DNA of 64,000 nt. Origin: JAVBRA01 sp031548435 (GTDB taxonomy: Bacteria > Bacteroidota > Bacteroidia > Bacteroidales > Rikenellaceae). The position numbers and the translations under genes were made by a program. Below are positions 9,059 through 17,832 of this stretch, piece after piece (within the stretch, counting starts at the first letter, position 1; each line of letters starts with the position of its first letter). The DNA lies in NCBI GenBank assembly GCA_031548435.1, contig JAVBRA010000023.1, positions 5,513-69,512 of the forward strand, read 5' to 3'. A model generated the notes under the pieces. The model was not told the origin of the DNA and ran no database searches. It saw nothing but the letters and a program-made list of their open reading frames with translations.

Positions 9059-9484
9059 ATGGAAGCGTTGTACACAGCGGTTGCCACGTCCGTAGGCGGA
9101 CGCAGCGGCCACGTCAAATCGTCGGACGGAGTGTTGGATCTCGATGTCAGGCCGCCCCAGGCCATGGGAGGCCCGGCCGGGAACTACACCAACCCGGAAC
9201 AGTTGTTCGCAGCAGGGTACTCGGCCTGCTTCGGCAGCGCCCTCGCCCATGTGGCCCTGCAAAAGAAACTGAAGTTGGAATCGACCGTCACTGCCAGAGT
9301 CGGAATCGGCAAAAAAGATGGAGGCGGATTCATGCTTGCCGTCGAGATGGATGTCGACATCAAAGGGATCGACCAGAAAACGGCCGACGAACTGGTAGCC
9401 GAAGCCCATCAGGTTTGCCCCTACTCGAATGCCACGCGCGGCAACGTCGAGGTAACCCTCAAAGCGACAGTCTCCGGGAAATAA
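9059..9484 (+). CDS. ohr: Ohr-type organic hydroperoxide reductase
   Basis: A 141-residue OsmC/Ohr-fold protein. The two redox cysteines are C57 (GYSACFGSA) and C120 (HQVCPYSNATRGN); the latter segment is characteristic of the Ohr rather than OsmC subgroup. Ohr detoxifies fatty-acid and other organic hydroperoxides using lipoylated or dithiol reductants in the cytoplasm. Length is normal. It follows the GlsB-like gene closely and precedes a strong terminator. Confidence 0.93.
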   Translation: MEALYTAVATSVGGRSGHVKSSDGVLDLDVRPPQAMGGPAGNYTNPEQLFAAGYSACFGSALAHVALQKKLKLESTVTARVGIGKKDGGGFMLAVEMDVDIKGIDQKTADELVAEAHQVCPYSNATRGNVEVTLKATVSGK

Positions 9485-9507
9485 CCTCCTGGGATCTGAT
9501 ATTGAAC

Positions 9508-9550
9508 AGAGTGCGTTGCCCTGAGATTTCGGCAACGCACTCTTTTATTT
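9508..9550 (+). terminator. Rho-independent terminator after ohr
   Basis: A perfect 13-bp stem (9508-9520 with 9531-9543) with a 10-nt loop and a following T-rich tract. Confidence 0.85.
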
Positions 9551-9562
9551 TACAGACAAAAT

Positions 9563-9591
9563 AAAAAAGGAGGCTTAAAGCCTCCTTTTTT
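9563..9591 (-). terminator. Terminator of the SusCD operon
   Basis: Near-perfect palindrome of A-run, GGAGGCTT, AAGCCTCC, T-run, working in either direction. It lies 19 bp beyond the stop codon of the last gene of the minus-strand susCD operon and next to the ohr terminator. Confidence 0.85.
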
Positions 9592-9609
9592 ATTGAGAAA
9601 CGCAATCTC

Positions 9610-10929
9610 TTATTCCGATTCTACGATAGGCAGGGTTGCCCGACCGGAGAACGCTCCCTTAAACTGAGTTGAAGCAGTATAGGGCAACTGGATAATGATC
9701 TTCATTACGCCCGGGATATTCATCGAGTAAGGCATCCGGATCCCGATATTATACGGCGAGATATAAATCCGTGCCGGATCAATCAACACAGTCGCTCCTC
9801 CGGCAGCTTCGGTTGCCGTGATGTCCGTGATCTGCTGTTTAGCGGTCGTTTTGGTCACAAACGCTTCGTTCGAAATCATCTGGTAAGACGTACCGCCGCT
9901 GGGAACACCACTGGGGGTGCCGGTTCCTTCAAGCTGCCAAGGCATCGGGAACGGATACCTCGGGTCAATGTTATAGATGATCGAAGAGTCGGTCCTTTCG
10001 GGATTATAGTTCAACGTGATCTGTTCCAACGACCAAAGGCTCTGGTTTGCATGAGGCACCGGGGCCCTGGCGGTGAACATCGGTTTACCGCTGGTAGTCA
10101 TCTGGCTCTGATTGAAATAATATCCGTTTTCATCGATGAAGATCACTTCAAGAGACGGGGCGTCGTAATTGATTACATGCGTGATCAACGCGCCCATATT
10201 CCCAAGATAGAAAGCAGGCATATCGGGGCGCGTAACCAGGAGATTCCCCTGATCGACGCCGAGCGGATAATAAGTCTCCCCCTGCCTGGTTCCGGCAGTA
10301 AGCCCGCAGTCCGCGATAACATCGGCCGGAATGGGATAACCATAACGGGTGTCGGTCGGGTCAAGGCGGGTTACCGAGAAGCTCGAAGCCGGGAATGCAT
10401 AGCGGTCAGCCTCAGACGAAGCAATCACATTCATCTTCACTGCGCTGGCAATCGTCATTTTCTTCTTTGTGGGGTTTGTAACCGTAACGTCTACAAAATA
10501 CTCCCCAACCGGAACGTCAAAGGAGTTTTCAGCCACAGTGATGCTTCCGTCGGTAGCATTGGTAAAGGCCATTGAAACGTTCTGCGTATAACGTTTTGCC
10601 ACAACCAGATCTATCGTCGTATCGAACTTGGGCTTACCGACAATCCTCCACGACATAACGTCCATCTTCTGAGTGAACGCCTCCACAACATTTCCGTCCG
10701 CATCCGCAATTTTTGCGATGGTAATCTTAAGCGGAGGAGTCGAACCGTCAGGATTGATCCTGGGGCCTTTAGAGAGGATCCCGTGGGTCACGGTAAATGA
10801 ATCTCCCGTGTAACGTATTGCGGGGCTGAGGAATCCTTTCTCATCGTAAACATCACAGGAAGTAAAGATCCCCCCTGCAATAAGAGCCCCCACAGATACC
10901 AAAGCGATCTTATTTAAAATCTTTTTCAT
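9610..10929 (-). CDS. Lipoprotein, DUF5007-like, of the SusCD operon
   Basis: A 439-residue protein with a lipoprotein signal peptide (MKKILNKIALVSVGALIAGG, then IFTSC with the acylated Cys near residue 25). It is probably surface-exposed, as SusCD-associated lipoproteins usually are. No catalytic motif is seen; the predicted content is mostly beta. The gene order SusC-SusD-fasciclin-large lipoprotein matches loci where this last gene is annotated DUF5007, but that label is recalled, not verified. It could be a glycan- or protein-binding subunit. Last gene of the operon, 21 bp after the fasciclin gene. Confidence 0.7.
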   Translation of the reverse strand: MKKILNKIALVSVGALIAGGIFTSCDVYDEKGFLSPAIRYTGDSFTVTHGILSKGPRINPDGSTPPLKITIAKIADADGNVVEAFTQKMDVMSWRIVGKPKFDTTIDLVVAKRYTQNVSMAFTNATDGSITVAENSFDVPVGEYFVDVTVTNPTKKKMTIASAVKMNVIASSEADRYAFPASSFSVTRLDPTDTRYGYPIPADVIADCGLTAGTRQGETYYPLGVDQGNLLVTRPDMPAFYLGNMGALITHVINYDAPSLEVIFIDENGYYFNQSQMTTSGKPMFTARAPVPHANQSLWSLEQITLNYNPERTDSSIIYNIDPRYPFPMPWQLEGTGTPSGVPSGGTSYQMISNEAFVTKTTAKQQITDITATEAAGGATVLIDPARIYISPYNIGIRMPYSMNIPGVMKIIIQLPYTASTQFKGAFSGRATLPIVESE

Positions 10930-10950
10930 AATTTCTAAAATTATTTAAAA

Positions 10951-11658
10951 TTAATACCTGGGAGTTCCGCCGACCAGCTTGGTAAACCCAAACGTTGAAT
11001 TGGGAGAAAGAACATGGATCACCCCGTTGGTGGTAATAATGCCGGAAGTCGTAATAATAGCCGAATCGTCCAGATTAAAAGTCCTCCAGTTTGCATCTCC
11101 GGTCGTGGAAAAATCTTTGTCATCCCAACCTTCGCCAATCTTACGGCCAAAATACACATTCTTGACATATTCATTCGTCATGCTTCCTTTTCCTATCTCC
11201 TGATTGTAAACGGCAATTTCTTCGTTCAACAGGTTAAGGTGCGTGGTTTGGTCGATAAGTTCCTGATAAGGGACGATCAAAAGATCTTCCCGGTACAGGT
11301 AACCATTGACAATAGTACGCTTGAAGTACCTTTCAAGATTATGCGTATCGGCCAACAGAGAATCGAGTGTGTACGCGGAACGGCCCGGCCAACTCCTGAC
11401 ACCGGCAATATGGTTATAAACCGCATAATTGCTCGGGGCCATGAAAGTAATGCCGTCGCTGTTCAGAAGATCCTCCATGCCCGGAACCGCCCTGATCAAC
11501 CTCACCGTGGTGTCGAAGTTGGGATGTTGTTCCAGGAACTGGACAGTAGTCATTTGTACATAGGGATTGTGCGTCCCCCCATCGTCATAGTAATCGTTGC
11601 ATGACGAGATTGACACGGCCAATGCGACTGTCAACAATGAATATAATAGTTTTTTCAT
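10951..11658 (-). CDS. Fasciclin-domain lipoprotein
   Basis: A 235-residue protein with a lipoprotein signal (MKKLLYSLLTVALAVSISSC, Cys20). The mature part carries a fasciclin (FAS1) pattern: ITFMAPSNYAVY early and GIITTNGVIHVLSPN at the end, the two conserved FAS1 boxes. FAS1 domains mediate adhesion or ligand binding in many organisms. In this operon it lies between susD and a second lipoprotein, suggesting an accessory outer-membrane subunit of the SusCD complex. Its ligand is unknown. Confidence 0.85.
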   Translation of the reverse strand: MKKLLYSLLTVALAVSISSCNDYYDDGGTHNPYVQMTTVQFLEQHPNFDTTVRLIRAVPGMEDLLNSDGITFMAPSNYAVYNHIAGVRSWPGRSAYTLDSLLADTHNLERYFKRTIVNGYLYREDLLIVPYQELIDQTTHLNLLNEEIAVYNQEIGKGSMTNEYVKNVYFGRKIGEGWDDKDFSTTGDANWRTFNLDDSAIITTSGIITTNGVIHVLSPNSTFGFTKLVGGTPRY

Positions 11659-11681
11659 ATTTAAAATTCTTTTAAAAATTA

Positions 11682-13256
11682 CTAGAACGGGCCTTTACCG
11701 ATCCAATACTGGTTCTGAGTCATATAACGGTTCACAGAGAAGTAGTCCGGGTGGATGGGCAACAGGTGCTGTCCCTTTGCAATGCTCATGTTAGACTGAT
11801 ACATATCAATGGCTTGCTGTCCCAAACGGATCAGGTGATAAATAATCTGGCCTTCACAATAAAGTTCCTTGTAATATTCCCGTCCAAGCGCTTTGATCAT
11901 CGAAGATTCATCCGTCGCTCCGGTATAAGGCAAAAGGCCGGCGCGCTGCCTTACCTGATCCATATAGCTTACGGCACCAACCATATCATTGGTTCGGATG
12001 CATGCTTCCGCAGCCATGAGCAACGCACCGCCCATCCTGTAAACGGGAAGGTTGTCGTCATAGTAATACGTCTCATCCTTCACCGTATAGCTACGATACT
12101 TCTGCAATGCGGCTCTGGGGGCAGCATTGGAAGAACTTACCGTTTGCGAGATATCCACCCAGGCTTTAAAACGCTTGTCCTGATCATTGCCATCGAAAAC
12201 CGTAGTAACGACATCGGGCCCAAGCCAGAAATCAGACCGCGCCACATCGCGATACGGACGTTGATAGTGGCTGGTGTACAACTGGCCCCAACTGTACTGG
12301 TAACATTCGTTCGTAGCGTAATCAAAGGCCAACTCAAAGATGCCTTCATCGCTTCCGCCTTTCGCTATTGCAGGGAACTGCTCGGCATCCAAAAGCGCGT
12401 AATGAGAGAACAAGGTCGACCCATCGCTAAGGGTTCCGGTAAGAATGGTTTTCGCTTCATCATAGTCGTTTCCGGCAATGCCATTGGCGGTGCGATAATC
12501 GTCAGTGTCCGAGCCACGGGTAAGCAGCATTTCGGCCAACATGACATAGGCAGCGCCTTTGTCAGCACGGATCGCCTTGGGAGCCGCCATTTCTTCATTC
12601 CAGGAAAGCAGGTCGATCGCCCTGCGGGCATCGTTGACGAGCGAGTCGAGCACTTCCGCAGCAGGAGTTCTCGGAATGTGAGAAGACAAACTGGCCGGAT
12701 CGTTGGGCACTTCCCTTACGAAAACAACATCGCCAAAGTTCTTGACCAGATAGAAATAAGTCCAGGTCCTCAGGAACATGGCTTCACCCATATAGTGACG
12801 CTTGCCCTGTTCTTTGTCGGCAAAGATCGAATTATCCAACCCGCCGATCTTGGAAAGAGCAACGGTTCCGTGCTGGGTCACTTTGTAGAAGTCATCCCAG
12901 TAGAGAGAGTTCCTACCATAAGGAATAGACCCGTTGGGAATGTTCTTAAGCCAGCAGTCAACACTCTGGTCGATAATTGTACCCGAAGCCGTACCGGTAA
13001 TCATGGCACGGTAGTCGCCCCAGGCAACGAACCGGCTAAGGGCCCAATAGTCCTGATCTTTCACAGACTTATCCTTAGCCACGAAAGCCCCCCTGAGAAT
13101 AGCGTACCCGCCGGCAACGGCAGAACTGACGTCGTTCTCAGTCTTCCAATATTTTGCATCGGTAATGGCGCCGAGTGGCTCCTGGTTCATCAGGTTATCG
13201 CAACCCATGAACGCTACCGATCCAAGCATTAATATTCCAATAAATATTTTTTTCAT
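11682..13256 (-). CDS. SusD/RagB family outer-membrane lipoprotein
   Basis: A 524-residue protein with a lipoprotein signal (MKKIFIGILMLGSVAFMGC, Cys19) and the SusD opening NLMNQEPLGAITDAKYWKTE. The long helical TPR-like body includes GEAMFLRTWTYFYLVKNFGD and the C-terminal block ending PIHPDYFSVN. SusD lipoproteins cap a SusC barrel and help bind substrate. The frame extends four residues upstream, but the ATG at 13256 gives a proper signal peptide. It follows susC after a 30-bp gap. Confidence 0.95.
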   Translation of the reverse strand: MKKIFIGILMLGSVAFMGCDNLMNQEPLGAITDAKYWKTENDVSSAVAGGYAILRGAFVAKDKSVKDQDYWALSRFVAWGDYRAMITGTASGTIIDQSVDCWLKNIPNGSIPYGRNSLYWDDFYKVTQHGTVALSKIGGLDNSIFADKEQGKRHYMGEAMFLRTWTYFYLVKNFGDVVFVREVPNDPASLSSHIPRTPAAEVLDSLVNDARRAIDLLSWNEEMAAPKAIRADKGAAYVMLAEMLLTRGSDTDDYRTANGIAGNDYDEAKTILTGTLSDGSTLFSHYALLDAEQFPAIAKGGSDEGIFELAFDYATNECYQYSWGQLYTSHYQRPYRDVARSDFWLGPDVVTTVFDGNDQDKRFKAWVDISQTVSSSNAAPRAALQKYRSYTVKDETYYYDDNLPVYRMGGALLMAAEACIRTNDMVGAVSYMDQVRQRAGLLPYTGATDESSMIKALGREYYKELYCEGQIIYHLIRLGQQAIDMYQSNMSIAKGQHLLPIHPDYFSVNRYMTQNQYWIGKGPF

Positions 13257-13286
13257 AATCAAATGCATTTTAACTTAAATCTTTTG

Positions 13287-16200
13287 TTAAAAATCGATAT
13301 CCAAACCAAATACAAGCGTCCTGGGCAGAGGATAACCGGTACCCTGGTATTTACCCATTGCATCTACGAGTTCCGGGTCGGGACACAGCACTTTAGACGA
13401 CTTGAAAGTGTAGATATTCGTGATCGTAGCGTATACGCGGGCGCTCGGAATCTTGACTTTCTTCATCCAGGCCTCGGGGAGGTGGTAGTTCAGAGTAGCG
13501 TCTTTGATCTTGAAATACGCCCCGTTTTGGATCATATAGCCGATTTCGGGGATGTAAGAGCCGTAACCTGTTACGTACGGAGAGTTCAAAGGCATGCGTA
13601 CTTTGGCTTTGCTCCACGAGGGAGTATCGGTCGTGCTGGTAGCACCGCCATCGCCCGGCTTCCGCCAGAAGTAGTTTTTCGGCTGTGAAAGCACCGACCC
13701 GCTGACAAAACCGCCAACCTGATCGCCTGGCCTGTAATACCTGTCTCCAATGCTCGTATCTTCGATATCCCTGTCGAAAGTGAAGATACAGTTTACGTTC
13801 AGGGTCAGGTTCTTCCACTGTACCGTATTCGAGAACCCACCATTCCACTTGGCATTCGGATTGCCAATGATCTGGTAGTCGCCACCGGCACCCGCGTTCT
13901 TGGTAAGCAGGTAGTCGCCATTGACGTCATCGAGAGAGAACCAACCCGGCCAGAAGGTGTTGATGCCTTCCAGTCCAAACTGAACACCCGTGTAGGGGCT
14001 GACAGGAATCTGGTCAACGTAGTCAAAAATACCGGTGGTCTTCGCCCTGTAGAAGGGATAAGTTGCGTATCCTACGCTATAGCGGGAGAATTCACTGATT
14101 ACAATATCGCGGCCGCTGTCGGGCAACTTGGTAATCGTATTCAGGTTATAACCGAAGTTAAGGGTCGATTCCCACTTAACCTGAGTTTCTTTGAAAATCT
14201 GGGCGCGTACCAGGAAGTCGATCCCGCGGTTGTTGACATCGATCGCATTGGTCTTGGCGCTCTGGAACCCATAATAGATGGGGAGCGGAACATCCCAGGG
14301 GTTCCCTTTCGAATTCTTGTTGTAGTAGTCGATTTCAAACCAGAGGTTTTCGTTGAACAGTCCGATATCCATACCGAGGTCAAACTGGTAAACCTTCTGC
14401 CATGAAAGGTCTTTCTGCGGAATTGCCGTACCGTAAGCGGGGATCAGAGAGGTAACACCGCCATAGGTAGCATTTCCGAGCGAGCCGATATAGCTACCCG
14501 GAGCAAGGTATGCATCCACATCCCAAACGCTGTAACGCAGATAGGGATTGTCGATGATTTGCTGACCGGTCAACCCGTACGATCCGCGGATTTTCCACAT
14601 ATTCAACCATTTGCTCGTAGGCTGCATAAACGCTTCGTCCGTCACGATCCACCCTGCAGAAACCGACGGGAAGTATCCCCACTGGTTGTCGGGCATGAAC
14701 TTCGAAGAAGCATCCGCACGCAAAGTTCCCGAAACGAGATACTTGCCCTTGTAGTCATAGCTCAGACGACCCCAGATCGAAGTCATGGCCGTGGTTACAT
14801 AATCGGTGTATGAACTGAGGTCATCCTTGATGGTAGCGGCGGTAACCAACTGGATAGCGTCGTTGGGAGCACCGTGACCATACGAATAGATCTCATCGTG
14901 CCTGGTTTCATCGATCGACCCCCCGAACAGGAATGCGAAGTTGTGGTCGCCGAAGCTCGGGCTAACCGAAATGTACGGTTCGAACGAGTATCCGCGGCTA
15001 TTGGAATAGTAACTCGAAGCCCACGATTTGTTATCGTTGGTGATAGTCGAGCTGGAGAACTGGCGGCGGAACGAGTTATTGTAGTAGGCACTCATCGACA
15101 AGTTAATACGTACAATGCTCACCGGCGAGTAAATAAAGGTTGCATTACCGTTGAAGTTGTTGTCAATGTTGTTGTCCGTCCTGCCGAACTGATCCCGGCG
15201 CGTTTTGATATCGTCATCGCTGATGTAATAGAACGAAGCGGGAAGGTTTCTCAGGTTAGAGAAAGAACCGCCAAAAATCCTACCGGGATACTGTCCCGAA
15301 CCGCGCGAACGGTTGGAGTGACCGTAAGAAATCGTGGTCATCAACTGAAGCTTGTCGCCGAAGCGGAAGTCCTGGGCGTCCGTAAACGTATAGCGGCTGT
15401 AGCCAGTCCCGATAACGGTACCTTTTTCATCGTAGTAACCAAAACCCAGACGATAGCTGGCCTGTTCCGTCCCACCGGTTACAGAAAGGTTGTATTGCTG
15501 CGTGAAACCGGTTTCGAAATAAATTCCCTGCCAGTCGTTGCTGTTGTTATAATAGGGGTTCAACGAGTCATTGAGGGCCTGGATTGCATCGATACTCTTG
15601 ATCCTGTCATAAACGGAACCGCCGAGGCCCGGAGTGTTGCCGGCCCAGTAATAGAGTTCGCTGATCTTATACCTTCTTTCCTTGGCGCCACCGATCAGAG
15701 GCTGGCCCTGCGGATGGAACTGCACACCCATCATGGCGCTCAACTTGATCTTCGGTTTACCGGTAGCACCGCGCTTGGTCTTGATGATCACAACGCCGTT
15801 TGCACCGCGCGAACCGTAGATTGCTGCTGCCGAAGCATCCTTCAACACGTCGATCGTTTCGATGTCGTTCACGTTGATCCCTGCGATAACCGAAGTACCG
15901 GTACCGTAATTATAAGAGGAACCAAGGTTGTCGTTGGGAACGATGATACCGTCGATCACATACAGAGGCTGGCTCAGGATGTTGGGGCTGTAACCGTCGG
16001 TGCTCGAAGAAACGTTCGAGTTACCGCGCACAACCATCGTCGGAGCAACACCGGTTTCACCCGTGATGTTCTGGATGTTCACCCCGGCGATACGACCCTG
16101 CAACAGGTTTTCGATGTTCGGCGAGGGAAGGTCTTTCAGCTTGTCTGCATCGATACTTGAGATCGAAGCCGTAACCTTGCGTTTTTTCTGAGACTCGTAC

Positions 16201-16562
16201 CCGATGAAAACCAGCTCGTCCAGCTGAGTCGCTTCGGGAACCAGGCTGGCATTGATCGTCGTCTGGGTCCCTACCGTTGCGGTTGCTTCGGCATACCCGA
16301 CAAGATAAAACGACAATCTGCTGGCCGAACTCGGGGCCTTGATGGTATAGCTACCATCGTCCTTGGTGAATTCCCCTGCATTGGTTCCGATAACCGTAAC
16401 GGCAACCCCACCCAGAGGCGCCCCGGTTTTAGAATCCTTAACAACTCCCGACACGCTGATTTGCTGCGCGAACAAAGAGCCCGATACCAGAGGTGGCACC
16501 GCAAAGAAAATGAGTAGCGCCACAAAGCACCGCCCCATTCTTTTAAGTAAACTTTTGTTCAT
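13287..16562 (-). CDS. SusC/RagA family TonB-dependent outer-membrane transporter
   Basis: A protein of about 1090 residues. A signal peptide ending near SLFAQ is followed by a carboxypeptidase-regulatory-like domain (ISVSGVVKDSKTGAPLGG), then a TonB plug with ASAAAIYGSRGANGVVIIKT, the SusC/RagA signature, and a 22-strand-type barrel ending in an aromatic LDIDF. It imports a ligand, usually an oligosaccharide or peptide, using TonB-ExbBD energy. No STN domain is present, so anti-sigma signalling is unlikely. An ATG eight codons upstream (16586) is possible, but MNKSLLKRMG is a better signal-peptide start. First gene of the operon; the substrate is not indicated by any enzyme within it. Confidence 0.95.
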   Translation of the reverse strand: MNKSLLKRMGRCFVALLIFFAVPPLVSGSLFAQQISVSGVVKDSKTGAPLGGVAVTVIGTNAGEFTKDDGSYTIKAPSSASRLSFYLVGYAEATATVGTQTTINASLVPEATQLDELVFIGYESQKKRKVTASISSIDADKLKDLPSPNIENLLQGRIAGVNIQNITGETGVAPTMVVRGNSNVSSSTDGYSPNILSQPLYVIDGIIVPNDNLGSSYNYGTGTSVIAGINVNDIETIDVLKDASAAAIYGSRGANGVVIIKTKRGATGKPKIKLSAMMGVQFHPQGQPLIGGAKERRYKISELYYWAGNTPGLGGSVYDRIKSIDAIQALNDSLNPYYNNSNDWQGIYFETGFTQQYNLSVTGGTEQASYRLGFGYYDEKGTVIGTGYSRYTFTDAQDFRFGDKLQLMTTISYGHSNRSRGSGQYPGRIFGGSFSNLRNLPASFYYISDDDIKTRRDQFGRTDNNIDNNFNGNATFIYSPVSIVRINLSMSAYYNNSFRRQFSSSTITNDNKSWASSYYSNSRGYSFEPYISVSPSFGDHNFAFLFGGSIDETRHDEIYSYGHGAPNDAIQLVTAATIKDDLSSYTDYVTTAMTSIWGRLSYDYKGKYLVSGTLRADASSKFMPDNQWGYFPSVSAGWIVTDEAFMQPTSKWLNMWKIRGSYGLTGQQIIDNPYLRYSVWDVDAYLAPGSYIGSLGNATYGGVTSLIPAYGTAIPQKDLSWQKVYQFDLGMDIGLFNENLWFEIDYYNKNSKGNPWDVPLPIYYGFQSAKTNAIDVNNRGIDFLVRAQIFKETQVKWESTLNFGYNLNTITKLPDSGRDIVISEFSRYSVGYATYPFYRAKTTGIFDYVDQIPVSPYTGVQFGLEGINTFWPGWFSLDDVNGDYLLTKNAGAGGDYQIIGNPNAKWNGGFSNTVQWKNLTLNVNCIFTFDRDIEDTSIGDRYYRPGDQVGGFVSGSVLSQPKNYFWRKPGDGGATSTTDTPSWSKAKVRMPLNSPYVTGYGSYIPEIGYMIQNGAYFKIKDATLNYHLPEAWMKKVKIPSARVYATITNIYTFKSSKVLCPDPELVDAMGKYQGTGYPLPRTLVFGLDIDF

Positions 16563-16725
16563 AAAAAAAATTTTTGAGTTAGACATTAATTAAAAATCGA
16601 TAAATATTTATTCGCTTGCATTCACACATCAATAGCCGCAAAATAATCCTAAAACACAATGATTCAACACGTTTTACCGTTCAAATCACTATTTTTCAGA
16701 ACAATTGCCTTCCAATTCATTTATA

Positions 16726-16752
16726 CAAATATAAATTATTTAATGATACCAA
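16726..16752 (-). promoter_or_regulatory. Promoter of the SusCD operon
   Basis: Reading the minus strand, TATATTTG (16733-16726) is a perfect -7 TAnnTTTG box and TTG (16752-16750) lies 16 bp upstream, slightly short of the usual spacing. The gap 16587-16882 is strongly AT-rich and holds no gene. The predicted leader is about 155 nt. Confidence 0.6.
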
Positions 16753-16882
16753 CACATTTTTAAAAAAATAATTTGGCCGAGATCGACTAATTTATAATTA
16801 TTCTAAATAGTCCGGAGGCATAATTAAATAACGCCTTGCGATATAAAAAGGAGGAATTTCTAAAAATATCGAACGGGGAAAT

Positions 16883-17764
16883 TTATCCGTAAATCTCTTT
16901 CCGGGCGGCTTTCAGGGTATTTTTCATCAGGGAAACGATGGTCATCGGTCCCACGCCGCCGGGGACGGGGGTGATGTAGCTGCATTTGGGGGCCACCTCG
17001 TCGAACCTGACGTCGCCCAGCAGCTTCCAGCCGCTTTTGGTCGCAGTCGACGGCACGCGCGTAATGCCCACATCGATCACAACGGCGCCCTCTTTCACCA
17101 TATCGGCCGTCAGGAACCCGGCCACGCCCAGCGCAACCACGATGATATCCGCCTTCAGCGTGTATTCTTTGATGTTTCGGGTGCGGCTGTGGCACACGGT
17201 CACCGTGCAGTCGCCCGGATAGCCTTTGTTCATCAGCAGGTTGGCCACCGGCCGGCCCACGATGTTGCTGCGCCCTATCACCACGCAATGCTTGCCCGCC
17301 GTTTCGATTTCATACCGCCTTATAAGCTCCACGATTCCGTCGGGGGTTGCGGGCAGGTACGACGGCAGCCCCGAAATCATGCGCCCGGTGTTGACCGGAT
17401 GAAATCCGTCGACGTCTTTCCGCGGGTCGATCGCCTCGATCACCTTCTGCTCCGAGATGTGACCGGGAAGCGGCAACTGGACGATAAACCCGTCGACCCG
17501 GTCGTCGGCATTGAGTTCGGCGATCTTGTCGAGGAGGAATTTCTCAGAAATGGATCCGTCATACCTCAGCACCGTCGAGTCGAACCCCACCTCGCGGCAG
17601 GCTTTCTCCTTATGCCCGACATAGGTCTGGCTGGCCCCGTCGTCGCCCACCAGTATCGCCACAAGATGCGGGGGGCGCATTCCGCCGCCGGTGATGCCCG
17701 ACACCTCTTCGGCGATCTCGCGCTTGACCTGCGCTGCCACCGCCTTACCGTCAATCAGTACCAT
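16883..17764 (-). CDS. folD: Bifunctional methylenetetrahydrofolate dehydrogenase/cyclohydrolase
   Basis: A 293-residue FolD with MVLIDGKAVAAQVKREIAEE at the start, the substrate block YVGHKEKACREVGF, VDGFHPVNTG and GRSNIVGRPVANLL, and the C-terminal PVPGGVGPMTIVSLMKNT. It interconverts methylene-, methenyl- and formyl-tetrahydrofolate in the cytoplasm. The frame opens nine codons upstream at a GTG (17791); the ATG at 17764 fits the family start. ffh lies 68 bp upstream on the same strand, so they may be co-transcribed. Confidence 0.95.
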   Translation of the reverse strand: MVLIDGKAVAAQVKREIAEEVSGITGGGMRPPHLVAILVGDDGASQTYVGHKEKACREVGFDSTVLRYDGSISEKFLLDKIAELNADDRVDGFIVQLPLPGHISEQKVIEAIDPRKDVDGFHPVNTGRMISGLPSYLPATPDGIVELIRRYEIETAGKHCVVIGRSNIVGRPVANLLMNKGYPGDCTVTVCHSRTRNIKEYTLKADIIVVALGVAGFLTADMVKEGAVVIDVGITRVPSTATKSGWKLLGDVRFDEVAPKCSYITPVPGGVGPMTIVSLMKNTLKAARKEIYG

Positions 17765-17832
17765 ATCCGTTTTTGGTTTTAATTTCTTCACGTCCGTTTA
17801 GCCGTACGACTCGGAAAGAATGCACGGGAACG

